The notes below the pieces were generated by a model. It ran no database searches. It was not told the DNA's origin and saw nothing but the letters and a program-made list of their open reading frames with translations. Of a DNA stretch of 64,000 nucleotides, positions 1 through 11,359 are shown piece after piece. This DNA is from Alligator mississippiensis (taxonomy: Eukaryota; Chordata; Crocodylia; Alligatoridae). The translations under genes were made by a program, and so were the position numbers. The stretch lies in assembly GCF_030867095.1 (NCBI RefSeq), contig NC_081831.1:22048001-22112000 (forward strand), given 5' to 3'. Each line of letters begins with the position of its first letter. The first letter of the stretch is position 1.

Positions 1-1129
1 CCTCTGCCCATATTTTCAGGAGATTGGAGGGTACTGGGTGGAGACAGGGTGCCCAGGCTGTGCTAAATGTACACAGCTCTGTTGACAGCCTCTTCAGGTG
101 GCACTGAGAGGCGGTGCTAGGGGTCTGCTGGGCAGGGCTGTCAGACTTGCCAGCTCAGCTCTTAGATACTCTTTAAGTTTTTCACTCCCATACACAAGGA
201 TTGGAGTCTCAGCCACTGCCCCATGATGCCCTTTTGCTGCCAGGGGATGCAAGTAGGAGCCCAGGATGCCAGGGCTTCCGCAGTACTTTGGCTTGTACCC
301 TGCATCCAGGCTTGTGGGCTAAAGGCTAGAGGAAGTGCGAGGGTGGAGGGTAGTGGACCTGGCTTTTGGCAGCTGTTCTGGTCTGATCCATTCTCTTCAT
401 GATGTACCATGCTCCCTGATGCTGTGTGGCTGGGGAGAAGAGACTGCCCCGCCCCCCCGACATGCACACGCTTTGCTGATGAGGCTGTGAGAGGTGCTCA
501 GGCCTGTGTGGGTTTAAAACCTAGGAATGGGTCCATCCAGGGAACTGAGCTGCTGATAGAGAGACCATCAGGGACAGGGCAGCAGACGGGACCCCTCTCC
601 CCAGCAGCTGGGCAGCAGGGAGCCATCTCTTCTGCATTTGTTACAGATAAATAAGTCATGAAATTCCTCTGCTTCTCACAGACCTGCCTGGTGGGCTGTT
701 TTTTATATATTTTTTTCATTTTACAAGCACTGCTGGTAATGATTAATCACCGTGCACTCCACATATTACACCTCCCCATCAGCCCCGGCAAATTGACAAG
801 AGTGATGGGCACCACAGAGCTGCCGTCGTCAGGGCTCTGGCTGTTTTACTTTTCACTAAGCCAATTAGTGCCTGTTTTTATGGTTTTCAATTGGCCCATT
901 AAACCTGCTGCCTCCGAACAAGTATTTCAAAATCTGCAGCGCTGAAAACATATTGGGAGGGATCGTTCCCTTTGGAGCAGGTTGCAGCATTGCCTGCCTG
1001 CTTCATTCTGCCACGGTAAATCTAGGCTGCCACGTGTGTTCCTGGAGACAGCGAGCTGGGCTGGGTAAGGTCCCCACTTTGGCAATGCTGCACAAAGCCC
1101 CTCCCTGGGATTTCTCACATGAGCTGTTC
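1..1129. other. Intergenic DNA, no gene recognised
   Basis: I see no exon with family similarity on either strand; the short ORFs here are uninterpretable. About 690-960 is AT-rich, with TAAT-type homeodomain cores (AATGATTAATCACC, CCAATTAG), and could be a regulatory block. Nothing else is supported. Confidence 0.5.
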
Positions 1130-1137
1130 ATCTAGCT

Positions 1138-1460
1138 CAGTGCTTCTCAAACTGGTGGTCCATGGACCGGTGCCAGTCTGCAAGCCACTGGTTGCCGGTC
1201 CACAGCGAGTTGCCAAGAAAGAAAGAGATATATTTTCAGAAGCATAACATTGATATGTCACAGCACCACAGTTCGTATGTTCCAGCACTCCAGGTGATGT
1301 CACGTTGTGCAAGGTGAGGAAAGAGAAAGAAACAGCTGGTCGCGCATTTGTGTAGCGCTGTTACATGCAGTTGCTGCCACTGGCTGAACCGGGCACCAGT
1401 CCCTGGCCCACTGGAAAACAAATTGCCGGTCTGCCACATCAGATAGTTTGAGAAGCACTG
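1138..1460. mobile_element. Non-autonomous hAT-type DNA transposon (MITE)
   Basis: The 323-bp element begins CAGTGCTTCTCAAACT and ends with the exact reverse complement, a perfect 16-bp terminal inverted repeat. It is flanked by a perfect 8-bp target-site duplication, ATCTAGCT (1130-1137 and 1461-1468). An 8-bp duplication and a CAGTG-type end are hallmarks of hAT elements. There is no transposase ORF, so it must have been moved in trans. Intact ends and duplication suggest a fairly recent insertion. The exact subfamily is unknown to me. Confidence 0.93.
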
Positions 1461-1468
1461 ATCTAGCT

Positions 1469-3600
1469 GACACAAGCTGGAAACAGGGGCACAGATTTTG
1501 TACCATCAGGCTGCTTAGCCCACTGCAGCAACTCACCGGGGACACTATGGACCACAAAGCACTTCACCTCTCTTTCTAGAAGGTATGTCCCCCTCCCATC
1601 ATGAGGGCTTCATAGCTGCTCTCAGGCCAAGCCTGTTTCCGTCTTCTCCAGGCCAGGCCAAGCTGGTTCTGCATCTCCAATCCTTCCAGGCCCCTGTCAT
1701 TTCTGAGGCTTACCTCTGGGCTCTCTAACTTTTCTCAGTATGGAGCATCCCCTACTATAGCCTCCCCTTCCCTGTGTGGGCTCTACCCTTCTGCTGCATC
1801 TCTTTCCTTGCCCTTCCCCCTGCTCCTACAGGCTGCCATGGGGTCCTGACCTGCCTCCCCCATACCTGGTCTCTGCTACCTTGACAGCAGTGATTGGCCT
1901 TTCATTTCTCCCCAAGCACTGGGAGAGGTGATGGAGAACACATAACCAGGATGGTCTGGATGTATGGGGCACAGGAAGCCAGGTTGTCTTTGCTTTTGAT
2001 GTCAATAACCTTGACCACATCTTGCAGCACCCCCACCCCAGTCCCAAAGCAGACCAAGTCCAATGGCTGGAAGCCAAACTCCGGCTGGAAAAAAGGGGCA
2101 CTTTCTTTAATAGCCACAAAGGTAATTAACCACTGGAGCAGCTTATGGAAGGATGCAGCAGACTTTCCACTTCCTGGGATCTCTGTATCCAGAGGGGATG
2201 TCTCTTCCACAGATATATGGGAGCCCAGAAGTTCTGGGCTCTGTGCTGGAATCCCTGGGTGAAATTCTAGACCAGCTTAGACAAACTGATGGTTCCTCCT
2301 GGCTTTCAGATCCATGCATCCATTAAGAGCACCTCTCTACTGCTCCTCTGCTTGGACTGTGTTGCTCTCACATGTGTGAAATGAATCTCTTGTACTGGAC
2401 AACTGCACATGCAAGCCCAGGCTGAAATCCAGTGTCATTCCCTAGGCCAGCCTTGGTTCTGTGGGATATACAGGGGACCTGAGCCCTGGGCTGGCATTTC
2501 TGCATTGGTCTGATTCAACCCTCAGAGTAGTGTGTGCAAGACAAATGATAGGAAGTCTCCAGAGCCAAGAGGCCCCAGAAATCACCGTGTTGTTGCTTTC
2601 TCTTGGGTCAATAATGCCTGGAAGATAGATGGGCCTGCTTCTGCACAGGGCTCTGCCTAGGCGTGCACTCCCCATATCTCTGACACTAGCATTTCTCTGG
2701 ATCATTTATATTCTTAGCATTTTCTCTCGACAGAAACCTGTCACTTCCTTATTCCCCCTACAACAAATAAGCAAAGACCACAGTGCCTGTTGGTGTTCAT
2801 GGGCTGTGTTAGCTTCACTAGTCTGGAGTCGTGAGGTGCTAGAACTGGTTTTCCCCTACACAGTGCTTTATCATCACCCTGTTATCCTGTGGAGCCAGTA
2901 CAGGATTGCAGACCCTATCAGCCCTCCCCAGACAGCCATCCGTGGGTCCGTTCCCCCTGCCAAGCAGCATGGTGCAGTCTGGTACCATCAGCAGTTTCAT
3001 GGCGTCTCTGCACAGTCTCCCAGGCATGCGAGAGGCTATTAATACACCAAATGCAAACCCTGCGAAATCAGGCGATGAGAATTTCAGCTCAGTAAACAAA
3101 CAGGAGATAAATAAACCCAGCAGGTGAAGGAGCTGTTGGCCCAGTCTGCATGAGGCAGAGGGCACACAGATGGCAAGTGCATTCCAAGTGTCCTCTTTGC
3201 AGCAAGGGGCCCACCACCCTGCTTCTGGCTGCCTGCTGGGGGGTGTCAGGGAAGCAGAGAGCGGGGAGCCACGCTCAGCACTCAGCTGTGCTTGTGTGAA
3301 GTGGGATGCACTCAGCTATGCCAAAACAAAACCCCACAGAGATGTGCATAAGTCAGCTTGAACAGCTCTGGCTCAGCCCATCGCGGGCCCCTGTGCCCTG
3401 ATGCTCCAGCCTTCCCCAAAATCCCATTTCTGTTGCCATCTTTTCTCTCGCATCCAGTCATGGCTGTAACAGTTCAGGACAGGTCTTCTGATGGAGTAAG
3501 TCCACTGTGCTGTCTAGAGAAGGCATCATCACAGTTCATCACTGCTGTATATTGGCACCCCAAGATTCTTATTTGGCTTGTCCCCAGGCACACCCTACCC
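1469..3600. other. Intergenic DNA, no gene recognised
   Basis: There are open frames of 100 codons or so on the minus strand (for example 1902-2210 and 2839-3165), but they show no recognisable family, splice context or start context. I treat the stretch as non-coding. Confidence 0.45.
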
Positions 3601-3603
3601 TAG

Positions 3604-3745
3604 AGGAAGGGAAATGCTGTTAGCCCCATTTCACAGATGGACAAACTGAGGCAGGGGGTGATTTGGTTACTTGCCCAAAGTATCACAGTTAGTCAGTGGT
3701 AGAGCTGGGAACTATGCATGTGGCTCCTGCCCCCTTGGCTAACAC
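3604..3745 (-). mobile_element. MIR-type (CORE) SINE fragment
   Basis: Read on the minus strand, this carries the classic MIR order: the segment like AGCTCTACCACTGACTAAC, then a degraded CTTGGGCAAG box (plus strand ACTTGCCCAAAG), then CTCAGTTTGTCCATCTGTGA followed by AATGGGGCTAA. It is diverged and lacks a clear target duplication, consistent with an old copy. Confidence 0.85.
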
Positions 3746-4185
3746 TGGAACTTCTTGGATCCCCTTTCCTCCATGTTCAGGAGTAGCAGGCCAACGGGAC
3801 TGCATCCTCCATTGGTGCAACTGGGCCAGAGCAGTTCCAATTTATACCAGGCATGTGTGTATGGGGGGAAGGGGGCAGGATACCAGGTCTTCCCCACTTC
3901 CCAGCCCTGTGGAGCTTTGCTCCCAGAATCCTCTGTCCCTGTGAGGACGCATGATCCCTTTCTACCTCATACTGGCTGTTCCCCGCTAATTGGAAAGGAT
4001 AAATGATCCAGAACGACCAGGCAGAGGAAATAGCAAGCAATTAGCTCAGGGAGAGAGTTTGCAATGAGGCGCCTGTGTCCTTTGTCAGAAGCTGCGAGGG
4101 AACAAGGAGCTGGCAGCAAAAACTTTGCCGCAGCCACCTGGCTTCCTGGGCTGAGCTGGAGCCCCCTTCCCACCAAATGGAACAG

Positions 4186-4500
4186 CACTCAAAGGCAAAT
4201 GATGACCATTATCCCCATCCATAGCAGCAAATGATGCATTTCCAGCCCTCCAAGTGCAGCCGCAATTAATCAGAGTCTATTTATGGCAGGCTATTCATCA
4301 AAAGGGAAGGAATCATCAACACTGTAATGGGAGGTTTTAATGTCCACGCATTCAGAAGCAAATCTCAGCAAGCTGCTTCCAATCTGCACGAGTATCTCGC
4401 TACCGGGGAGCAGGAATACATTTCCATGTTAATGACCTGAGGGGCTATTATTACATCCCGGGAATGTGCTGCTTATGCACAATGAGCTGCTCCATTGAGC
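4186..4500. promoter_or_regulatory. Candidate conserved non-coding regulatory block
   Basis: This AT-rich island in otherwise GC-rich DNA holds many developmental-factor-like words: GCAATTAATCAG, TCTATTTATGG, AGGTTTTAATGTCC, TGTTAATGACC. It has no coding potential and no repeat similarity that I recognise. Composition and motif density resemble vertebrate conserved non-coding elements, but conservation cannot be seen from one sequence. Confidence 0.35.
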
Positions 4501-5354
4501 AGGATGTGGCCCCTCTACTCCAGGCTGCATCTCCATGACTGTGGCAGGTGTTTCTGTCTCCACTCAGCCCCTTTCCTGGGTGGAAGGGGAAGGCTGCAGT
4601 GCTGCACCTTTTATGCAGGCCCAAGGCATACTCAGCCTTGGGAAGCAGACGGATGCCTGGGCTGATTGTGCTTGCCAATGTAGAGACTTTGCAGGTGCGG
4701 GGTCAACACCTTGTTTCTGCTGAAGCTGCCTCTGTGGCAGCATTAATCGCTCCATCAGTCCACCGAAGGTTTGAAACCCAGTTCTGTGCTTTACACATGG
4801 GTTTATCCTCCTGATCACAGTGGTGTCCAGGCTCCTTCTGGTGGGGCCTTAGGCAATGAGAGTCACCTCCATCATGCAAGGCCATGTCCTTTTTTTGTTC
4901 CTCTTTCCAGGGAACTGGCATGTGCAGTGCAGTGCTTCGGTTGGGTGGGTTTCACTGCACAAGGAAGAGAATTTCTGTAGGCGTTTGTTCTGGAGCATTG
5001 GCCTGGGGCCTGTGATGTCCCCTCTGAGTGCATGCTCTAGGGGCAAACCCCTCCACATCAGGGGGTCTCTTGTCTTATGCTCTGGATTGTCTCACAGAAA
5101 CGGGCTTCCTGCTGCAACCCAACAGGGCTGCTGTTCCCTAGGGAAGGAGCTGCATGCTTCTAGGCTGGTGGAGTCAGCCCCTCAAGGACGTAGAAAGCTT
5201 TGCTGGTGCCAAGCTTAGTGGTCTGGTCCAAGAACACATGTGGAATCTGAGCATGCAAGATGCCTACAAGGCCAGCTGTAGTCAGGGAGAGCTGGCCTGG
5301 CCCAGGGGTTGGGGGTGGCCAAGTGTCAGGAGACCAAGCGACTCTCACACTCTG

Positions 5355-5455
5355 TACAGCTGCCTGTTGGGCGTGACCTTGGGCAAAACTCTTTCTTTCC
5401 CTCTGGGACTTGGTTCTGACTCTATCAAATCAAGGTAATAAATAATAGTCCCTTT
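5355..5455 (+). mobile_element. MIR-type SINE fragment
   Basis: It contains GTGACCTTGGGCAAAACTCT, the MIR signature of a tRNA-SINE core, followed by a diverged CTCTGGGACTTGGTTCTG and a T-poor tail near TAATAAATAATAGTC. It is an old, 5'-truncated copy. Confidence 0.7.
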
Positions 5456-5459
5456 CTTT

Positions 5460-7057
5460 CTGTTCTGTGCAGGTCTTCACTGGGGGCTCTGGGGCAGGGA
5501 TATCTCTGGCCAGTCCAAGGGACTCCCCCCTTGTCTGGGAGCTACTGACAAGCAGTTGGGCTGGTTCGTGTCACCCTGGATGAGATGCATTCAGCTGGAA
5601 GCCTCTGTGGCTTGGGTCCAGAATGAGGGGTGAAAATAAATAACTGCCAGCATCCCTCCTCCTCTTCCTTGCTTGTTTATTATGCAAAGTGCTGTAAGAA
5701 AGAACGGAGCCATCAGCGAAGGGGCCCCTGGTGCACGGAGAACAAAATTACCCAAACATCAAGGATTCCTAGTGGGAGCACTTGGCGTAAAGGAAGCGTT
5801 TTATCCATCTCCAGCAGCTGTAAATCTGCGAGGCAGGAGCCAGGTTCTGCTTCTCCGGGGAAATCTTAATTTGAACAAAACTGTTCTGATTTTTTTAGGG
5901 GGGTGGAAATCTATGAATTACCCAAGACTCCAGGGTCACGCAGTGTTTACCTCTCCCGCGGCAGGTGAGGCTAGAAATTAAGCTGTGGGCGGTGAAAGTC
6001 GCTGGAGCTGAGCTGAGGTCAGACGTGGCTATAATTTAGCTCCTGGGGATGAATTAGTTCCCCTCCCTCTCTCCCTTGCCCCTCCCCTGCCACTGAGCCT
6101 AGCCTGGCACAGAGAGGTGTTTGCTGGGGCTGGTGCTGGCTGCTCTTGCTCCCTTTTGTGTTTACAAAACCATCTGCTCTTATTTGCCAGGCGTTTTGCA
6201 AACCTTGCAATAGATGAAGAGTCTCTTTCAGCAGAATGAAGCAGATGTCTGTTCTCCCCTCCCCTGCCCTGCCCTGGAAATGCAAGGGTTGCTCCAAGTC
6301 ATGCAGCCGCCTACCCCTCTGTCCCTTTTATCTTCCTTGTGGCTGAAGCAGCGTCACGTCCTTCTGAAGGGGTGGAGGAGAGGCTCCCTCTCTGGATGAG
6401 GCTGAGATGACTCCTGTTAAACTGACTCCCCCCCCGCCTCCGCAACACGCACGCACGCACGCACGCGTGGGTATGATCCTAGTGACATCCATTCCTGTGG
6501 CACTAGGCCTGTGCACCCCAGTGTAACCTGCAGCCAGACTCTGCTATAGGCATTTCTCGCTGCCTCTTAATTGCTGCCCTGGACAGGGCATTTGGAAGGA
6601 TGAGCATGGACAGACGGACGACTTGAGTCTTGGCGTCTCTTTTACTGCACACGAGTTCAGCTCCTGCTCTGCTTCCCAGTTCTTCTCCTGTTCATGCTTG
6701 TTCTCTTCCTTCTCTTCTGTCCTCTCCTCCTGCCTGTCCTCCACTAGTCCCCATGGACCTGCTGCAGTCCCTCCCCATTCACATCCAGCTCTGACTAGCC
6801 CATGCTGCGTTTCCATCTGCCCTTCTCTGCAGTAATTGTTTGCAACAATCGTTGATTCCAGCCCATTTTCTGCTGCTTGTTTCTCATCCTTCCTGTGTTG
6901 GCCTCTGTCACGTTTGCTCCGTGCCACTGTCTTGGTGCACAGATATTTCCCAAGCTCCCCAGATTCGATGACATTATGACAACTTGACCTCTGGCTCCCT
7001 CTGAATCCTCCTGTGTCTGAACCTGGCTCATTGCCGAGGACTCTGGATTGAAATAGC

Positions 7058-7060
<3 letters not shown>
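5460..7060. other. Intergenic DNA, no gene recognised
   Basis: No supported exon. A minus-strand open frame at 6544-7059 (171 codons, Glu/Gln/Arg-rich in its second half) comes from a TC-rich stretch at 6640-6760. It has no recognisable domain and I do not call it a gene. Confidence 0.45.
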
Positions 7061-7061
<1 letters not shown>

Positions 7062-7102
<41 letters not shown>

Positions 7103-7132
7103 TACACACACACACACATATATATATGTGCT
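7062..7132. repeat. Compound (TA)n-(CA)n-(TA)n microsatellite
   Basis: About 70 bp of alternating purine-pyrimidine: a TA run of roughly 20 repeats interrupted by TT, then seven CA units, then a short TA run. It is likely polymorphic. Confidence 0.95.
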
Positions 7133-7224
7133 ATTGTTGCTGAACAAGGGCTAGGAAAATATCAGCCAGTGCTGTCTCTAGGAGCCTGGTTGTATTAGAA
7201 ATGCCTTTCTTATTCTACCACTCT

Positions 7225-7410
7225 CTCCCAGAACTAGAACTAGAACCAGGAGTCCCAACTCCTGCCCTGCAACCATAAGACTCAATTCCCCTCCCACAGT
7301 GGGGGATGGATCCCAGAAGTCCTGGCTCCCACACCCACCCTACTTGAGCCCAAGAGATGCTACACCTTGCCTAGGGTTAGGAATAATACCTGGGAGTCCT
7401 GGCTGCACCT
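7225..7410. repeat. Copies of the 'ACCCAGGAGTCCTGGCTCCC' repeat motif
   Basis: Three diverged copies of a motif that recurs through the window: near 7235 (ACCAGGAGTCCCAACTCCTG), 7310 (TCCCAGAAGTCCTGGCTCCC) and 7388 (ACCTGGGAGTCCTGGCTGCA). The reverse complement, GGGAGCCAGGACTCCTGGGT, resembles the 5' (tRNA-related) part of sauropsid MIR-like SINEs. Confidence 0.6.
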
Positions 7411-8029
7411 GCCTCCTTGGATTGCTCTAGTTGTCCTTATACACAGCCTTCAAGAAAACCTCAGAGCGCCGAGTCTCTGGCCCAGGCTGTGGTTGTTGGG
7501 GTGTCCAGCAGGCCGCAGCCATCTATGCACATGGGTTCATCATGCAAAAGCAGAGGCAGCAGTGCAGAGACCGTCCTCACAGCCTGGTTTTTGTGCTGAT
7601 GATTAAGCTGAACTATTCGAGGCAGGGATGTCTGCAGAGAGCAAAGCCCTGCTTCATGAGCGCAGGTATGTCAGGCACCAGGTGTCCCACCTCCAGGGAT
7701 GGCATCTAAGCTCCCAGACTGTCCTGGAGGAATGAATGTGCCTTTCTGCAAAACTGCTAAACCTGGCTGCTAATGCTGGGGGACGGGTAAGAACAGAATT
7801 AGCAGCATCGTTAATGGGGCTGGGAGTGCTGCTTAGCCTGGAACTGAGTGAGGGAGAGAACACGGCTCTGATGTGCAGCTCCTGTCTGCTTTGCAGCCCT
7901 ACTGCCTTTCTTCCTCCCTTTGTTCCTTTCTTTCTTGTCCTGATGACTTGTTTTTCATGCCTGTCTCCTCATTTCTCAATCAATACTAACAGCAGCAACA
8001 AAATACAGTGAATGGTGAGGATACAGCTC

Positions 8030-8175
8030 TCTCTCAATCATGTCCAGAGCCTTTAGTTTGAGAGACAGCCTGCCATTAATCATTAATAAGCATTCAGAGA
8101 TAATCCCAGATTCCTAGAAGGCTTCTATTAATAATGAGCTCCGATTAGAAAAGTTCGCCGTGTTAACTTTGATGA
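8030..8175. promoter_or_regulatory. Candidate regulatory AT-rich block
   Basis: A compact AT-rich island with CCATTAATCATTAATAAGC, CTATTAATAATGAGC and TTAACTTTGATGAAAGG; the last is close to a TCF/LEF-type word. No ORF and no repeat signature. A candidate enhancer only by composition. Confidence 0.33.
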
Positions 8176-10740
8176 AAGGTTGATGCTTGCCTAGGCGGTG
8201 GCTGGGACAGCATGCAGTTGCACTGCTGTGGCATCTATTCACACTCACTCTGATGATGACCCAGGGCCCCTCTGTCAGAGACAAGCCCTCAGATGGGAGA
8301 TGGATGTGGTAGACAGCGGCAGTGGGGCTGGCCCCAGAACTCCTTGCCAGAGTGTGGTACATGATTCACCAGACTGTGCTGCCTCAAATGCCCCAGATAC
8401 CCCCCGTGTGCCTCTCTTCTCCCATCACCTGCTGCTCCCTCCACTTGTAAAAGGAAGGGTGAATGAGCAGTTGAGGCCTGAACTGGCTCTTAGGGCTTTT
8501 GGCCTCTATAACTGGCACTGTCATATACTGCCCAGGTGAATGGAGAATTGCTTAGTTCCTCCATGCTGGATTTTCCAGTACTCAGTCCCCAGGGTGAGGT
8601 TGAGGCTGTCAGAAGAGCCCACGCTCTTAGTAAGGCTTAGCCTCTGTTCCTGTGCCTGACCAGGACCAGAGCTTGCCCTGCACGTTTTGTGCTTGGCACC
8701 TCCCTCCTGGGTCTGTCTCCCATTCTAGCTCTTGCTCTAACCAGAAGAACCAGCACTACCCAGGGCTAGGAGAGAACCCAGGCATCCTGACCCAGACCCC
8801 TCCACCCTAGCCCACTCAGCCCCACTCCCTTCCCAAGGGTTGACCGAAGACCCCAGGCATCCTGGCTCCCTGCTTTAGCATTTGGTGCTTCAAGCTCTTC
8901 CCCAAGTTGACCAGTTATTTTCACATGTGACCTGAAAGGAACCTCTGCACCCAGGCTGCTCTGACCACAGGGTTGCCCAGAGCTACGTCAGTGGGTGCCA
9001 GGTGCTGTGTGGGGTGGGAACAGAAGCCATGGAAGGGCCTTGATGCCTGGGGCCTGGGAAGGCTGTGCTGACAAGCAGTCAGTTGCTGTCCCTGCATCTG
9101 TCCATCATCTCCCTTGCTCAATTAAGCTCCATTTTAAATAGATTCTCAGTGCTTTGGGCTGGGTTTGTTTGAAGTGGAAGTGATGAATCCTCTTTAAATC
9201 TGTGTCTCACCTCAGCTACAGGCACTGACAGCCCCTGAAGCTCGTTATCTGCCGAGCTGGCTTTAATTGCCTGCAGAAGGGAAGGTGAGTCACTCCAGGC
9301 TGCTCTTGCTCCGCTGGTGGAGTCGGATCCTGGTGCTGGAAGGAGGGCTCCAGGTACATCCAAAATGGGGTCTGAATCAATGCAGCCAGGACTTAAGTGC
9401 TGAATGACAGAAGCCACATATGGTCTTGTCTGTGGCCCTGCATGTGGCACGGGAGGGAAATAAGGTTGCCAGGCGCTGCGCTCCCTTGGGGAGAGATTGA
9501 GATTGGAGGGCCCACAGAGGTGCTCCCTGTGTGGTGCTGACCAGAAGCTGCACCCCCTATGTTCATAGTGGCCAGGGATGGGCCAGCATGTGGGATTGCA
9601 TGCAAAGATCGTGGGGGGCTGTGACAGCTTCTGGGCTTTGGCCCATGCCTGGCTGAAGGCAGGTGCAACTTGGGCCAGGGAGTGTGCAGAATTGTCTCCC
9701 CTGTGAGTCCCCTTTGGCTCTGGCAGCTAGATTTGAGCACAGGCCCTGCAGCCCAAGGCTCCCAGCTCAGAGATGCAACACATGCCTCACAGGATGTGGG
9801 TGCTGGCCTGTGGTCTGGCCACACTGTAATCTCCTCTGGCCCTGAAGGTGAATGGTTGGATGCAGAGTAAGAGCTCCAATGTGGAGCATCCCTGGTGTGG
9901 GTTATACAAAGTCAGATCACTGTTGTGCTGAATCATGGGTGGGTGGAAGGGAGGTGGAAGTAGAGGGCACATCACCCGGTCAGTGGCCGAGCTCTGGCAC
10001 TACCCAGCCTCAGCCTGAGAGGCAGACGGCCCAGCCAGCAAAGCTTCCATGTGGTTTGGGCTCTCCAGTCAAGGCATGAGGGAAGCAAGGGCAGAATATG
10101 GACTGGCCACAAGCTGGGGGATGAACAGAGATGTGTGCGACCCATCAGGGGAATATGGCCGGGGGGTGCATTGTGCATCTGCCATGGAAACCTCTGTAAG
10201 TAGCAAGGATCTGATAGCGTACTAGGGGCGGGGAGACTGGAGGTCTGTTTCTGGCCCAGTTCAGTCACTCTGGGATCTGGGACGAAGGCCTCGCTCCTCT
10301 GTCTGGGCCAGTCCAGAATCTCCAATGGGTGTCTATGCAGCTCCCAGGACAGCATGGCTCAGAGCTCATCATGGCCTCTTGGGGTGATTATAATAGTAAT
10401 GAAGGAAGCACCATACAATATCCAAAACCTAACAAAACCTGAATTCCCCCTGAACCAGGCAAGCTTGTCAGCCCTGCTGCAAACACGGCACAGGAAGGAG
10501 GTGCAAGCTGCAGGGAAGGTTTGGAAGGACCCTGGCAGCTTGGAAGCATTTCACAGGGTACTTGACACCACAAGGCCGACAATTGATGGCATTTAGCTCC
10601 TTCCTCAATCCTGCAAGATTCCAGGGATGGTGATGAAGCCTCCAGATGCACCCTCCTTGTGGCAGCAGCTGAGCCAAATAGAATGAAAGGCAGAAACTTC
10701 ACATGACAAGCGCCAGGCTACTGCATGGGGGAAAGCATCA
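8176..10740. other. Intergenic DNA, no gene recognised
   Basis: No exon can be supported. 8760-8880 holds two more copies of the AACCCAGGCATCCTG motif. 9115-9290 is relatively AT-rich and could be regulatory. The minus-strand frame at 9393-9824 (143 codons) is low complexity with no family match. Confidence 0.45.
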
Positions 10741-10744
10741 CCAT

Positions 10745-11030
10745 GGGAAGGCAGGATTAAGTGAGGTTTAATCACCTAAATCTGGAGATGGATTCATTGC
10801 CGTGGCTCTCGTGGAAAATGTCTATTCAGGGCTAGACAAAAGCAAGTGAATGGAATCAGGAGCAGCCTCAAACACAAACATCTCTGGAGATGAAAGAACA
10901 ATTTACAGAGCAGATACGTCCATTCTTCTGTCTGATGGGAGCCACGGAGAGGGATTTACCCTCTGGTGCACACACAAAACAGCTGTGAAGAGCATCTTAA
11001 TGAGGAGCTAGAGGTAAAATCCTGCCCCAC
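10745..11030. promoter_or_regulatory. Candidate regulatory block
   Basis: A stretch with few CpGs and little low complexity, containing AGGATTAAGTGAGGTTTAAT, ACAATTTACAGAGCAG and CATCTTAATGAGGAGC. It stands out from the flanking GC-rich DNA and has no coding signal. It is called only on composition. Confidence 0.3.
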
Positions 11031-11359
11031 AGCAAGTGCGCCTTGGGTGCAGTCAGTAGATTGCAAAGCAGAGTACATGGGCCTGACCTGGCCTACCACT
11101 CGCAGGTTGTCAGCTGACTCCAGGTGTGTGGGTCCATAGGCCCACTGGGGTTGGACACGTTGGGCCTCACTGCCCTGAGCTTTGCTTGGCTAAGTCAGGA
11201 GATGCCAACTGCAGGCCCTGGTGTGGGGACTGAGGCCGGGAGCCTGAATGGACCCAAAGGGAGGTGGAAGCCAAACCCCCTTGATGCTAAATGCATCAGG
11301 CACCAAGCAGCCTAGATCCTGAAGGGGTCTGTGATTTTGTGCACAAGAGTGGTGCAGCA

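Noticed and set aside
1902-2210. Minus-strand frame of 102 codons with a protein-like look (FFQPEFGFQPLDLVCFG)
   Set aside because: I could not tie it to any family and saw no flanking splice sites or partner exons. It may be an old repeat or chance.
6544-7059. Minus-strand frame with a Glu/Lys-rich, coiled-coil-like stretch
   Set aside because: It is produced by a TC-rich low-complexity segment; there is no upstream or downstream coding continuity.
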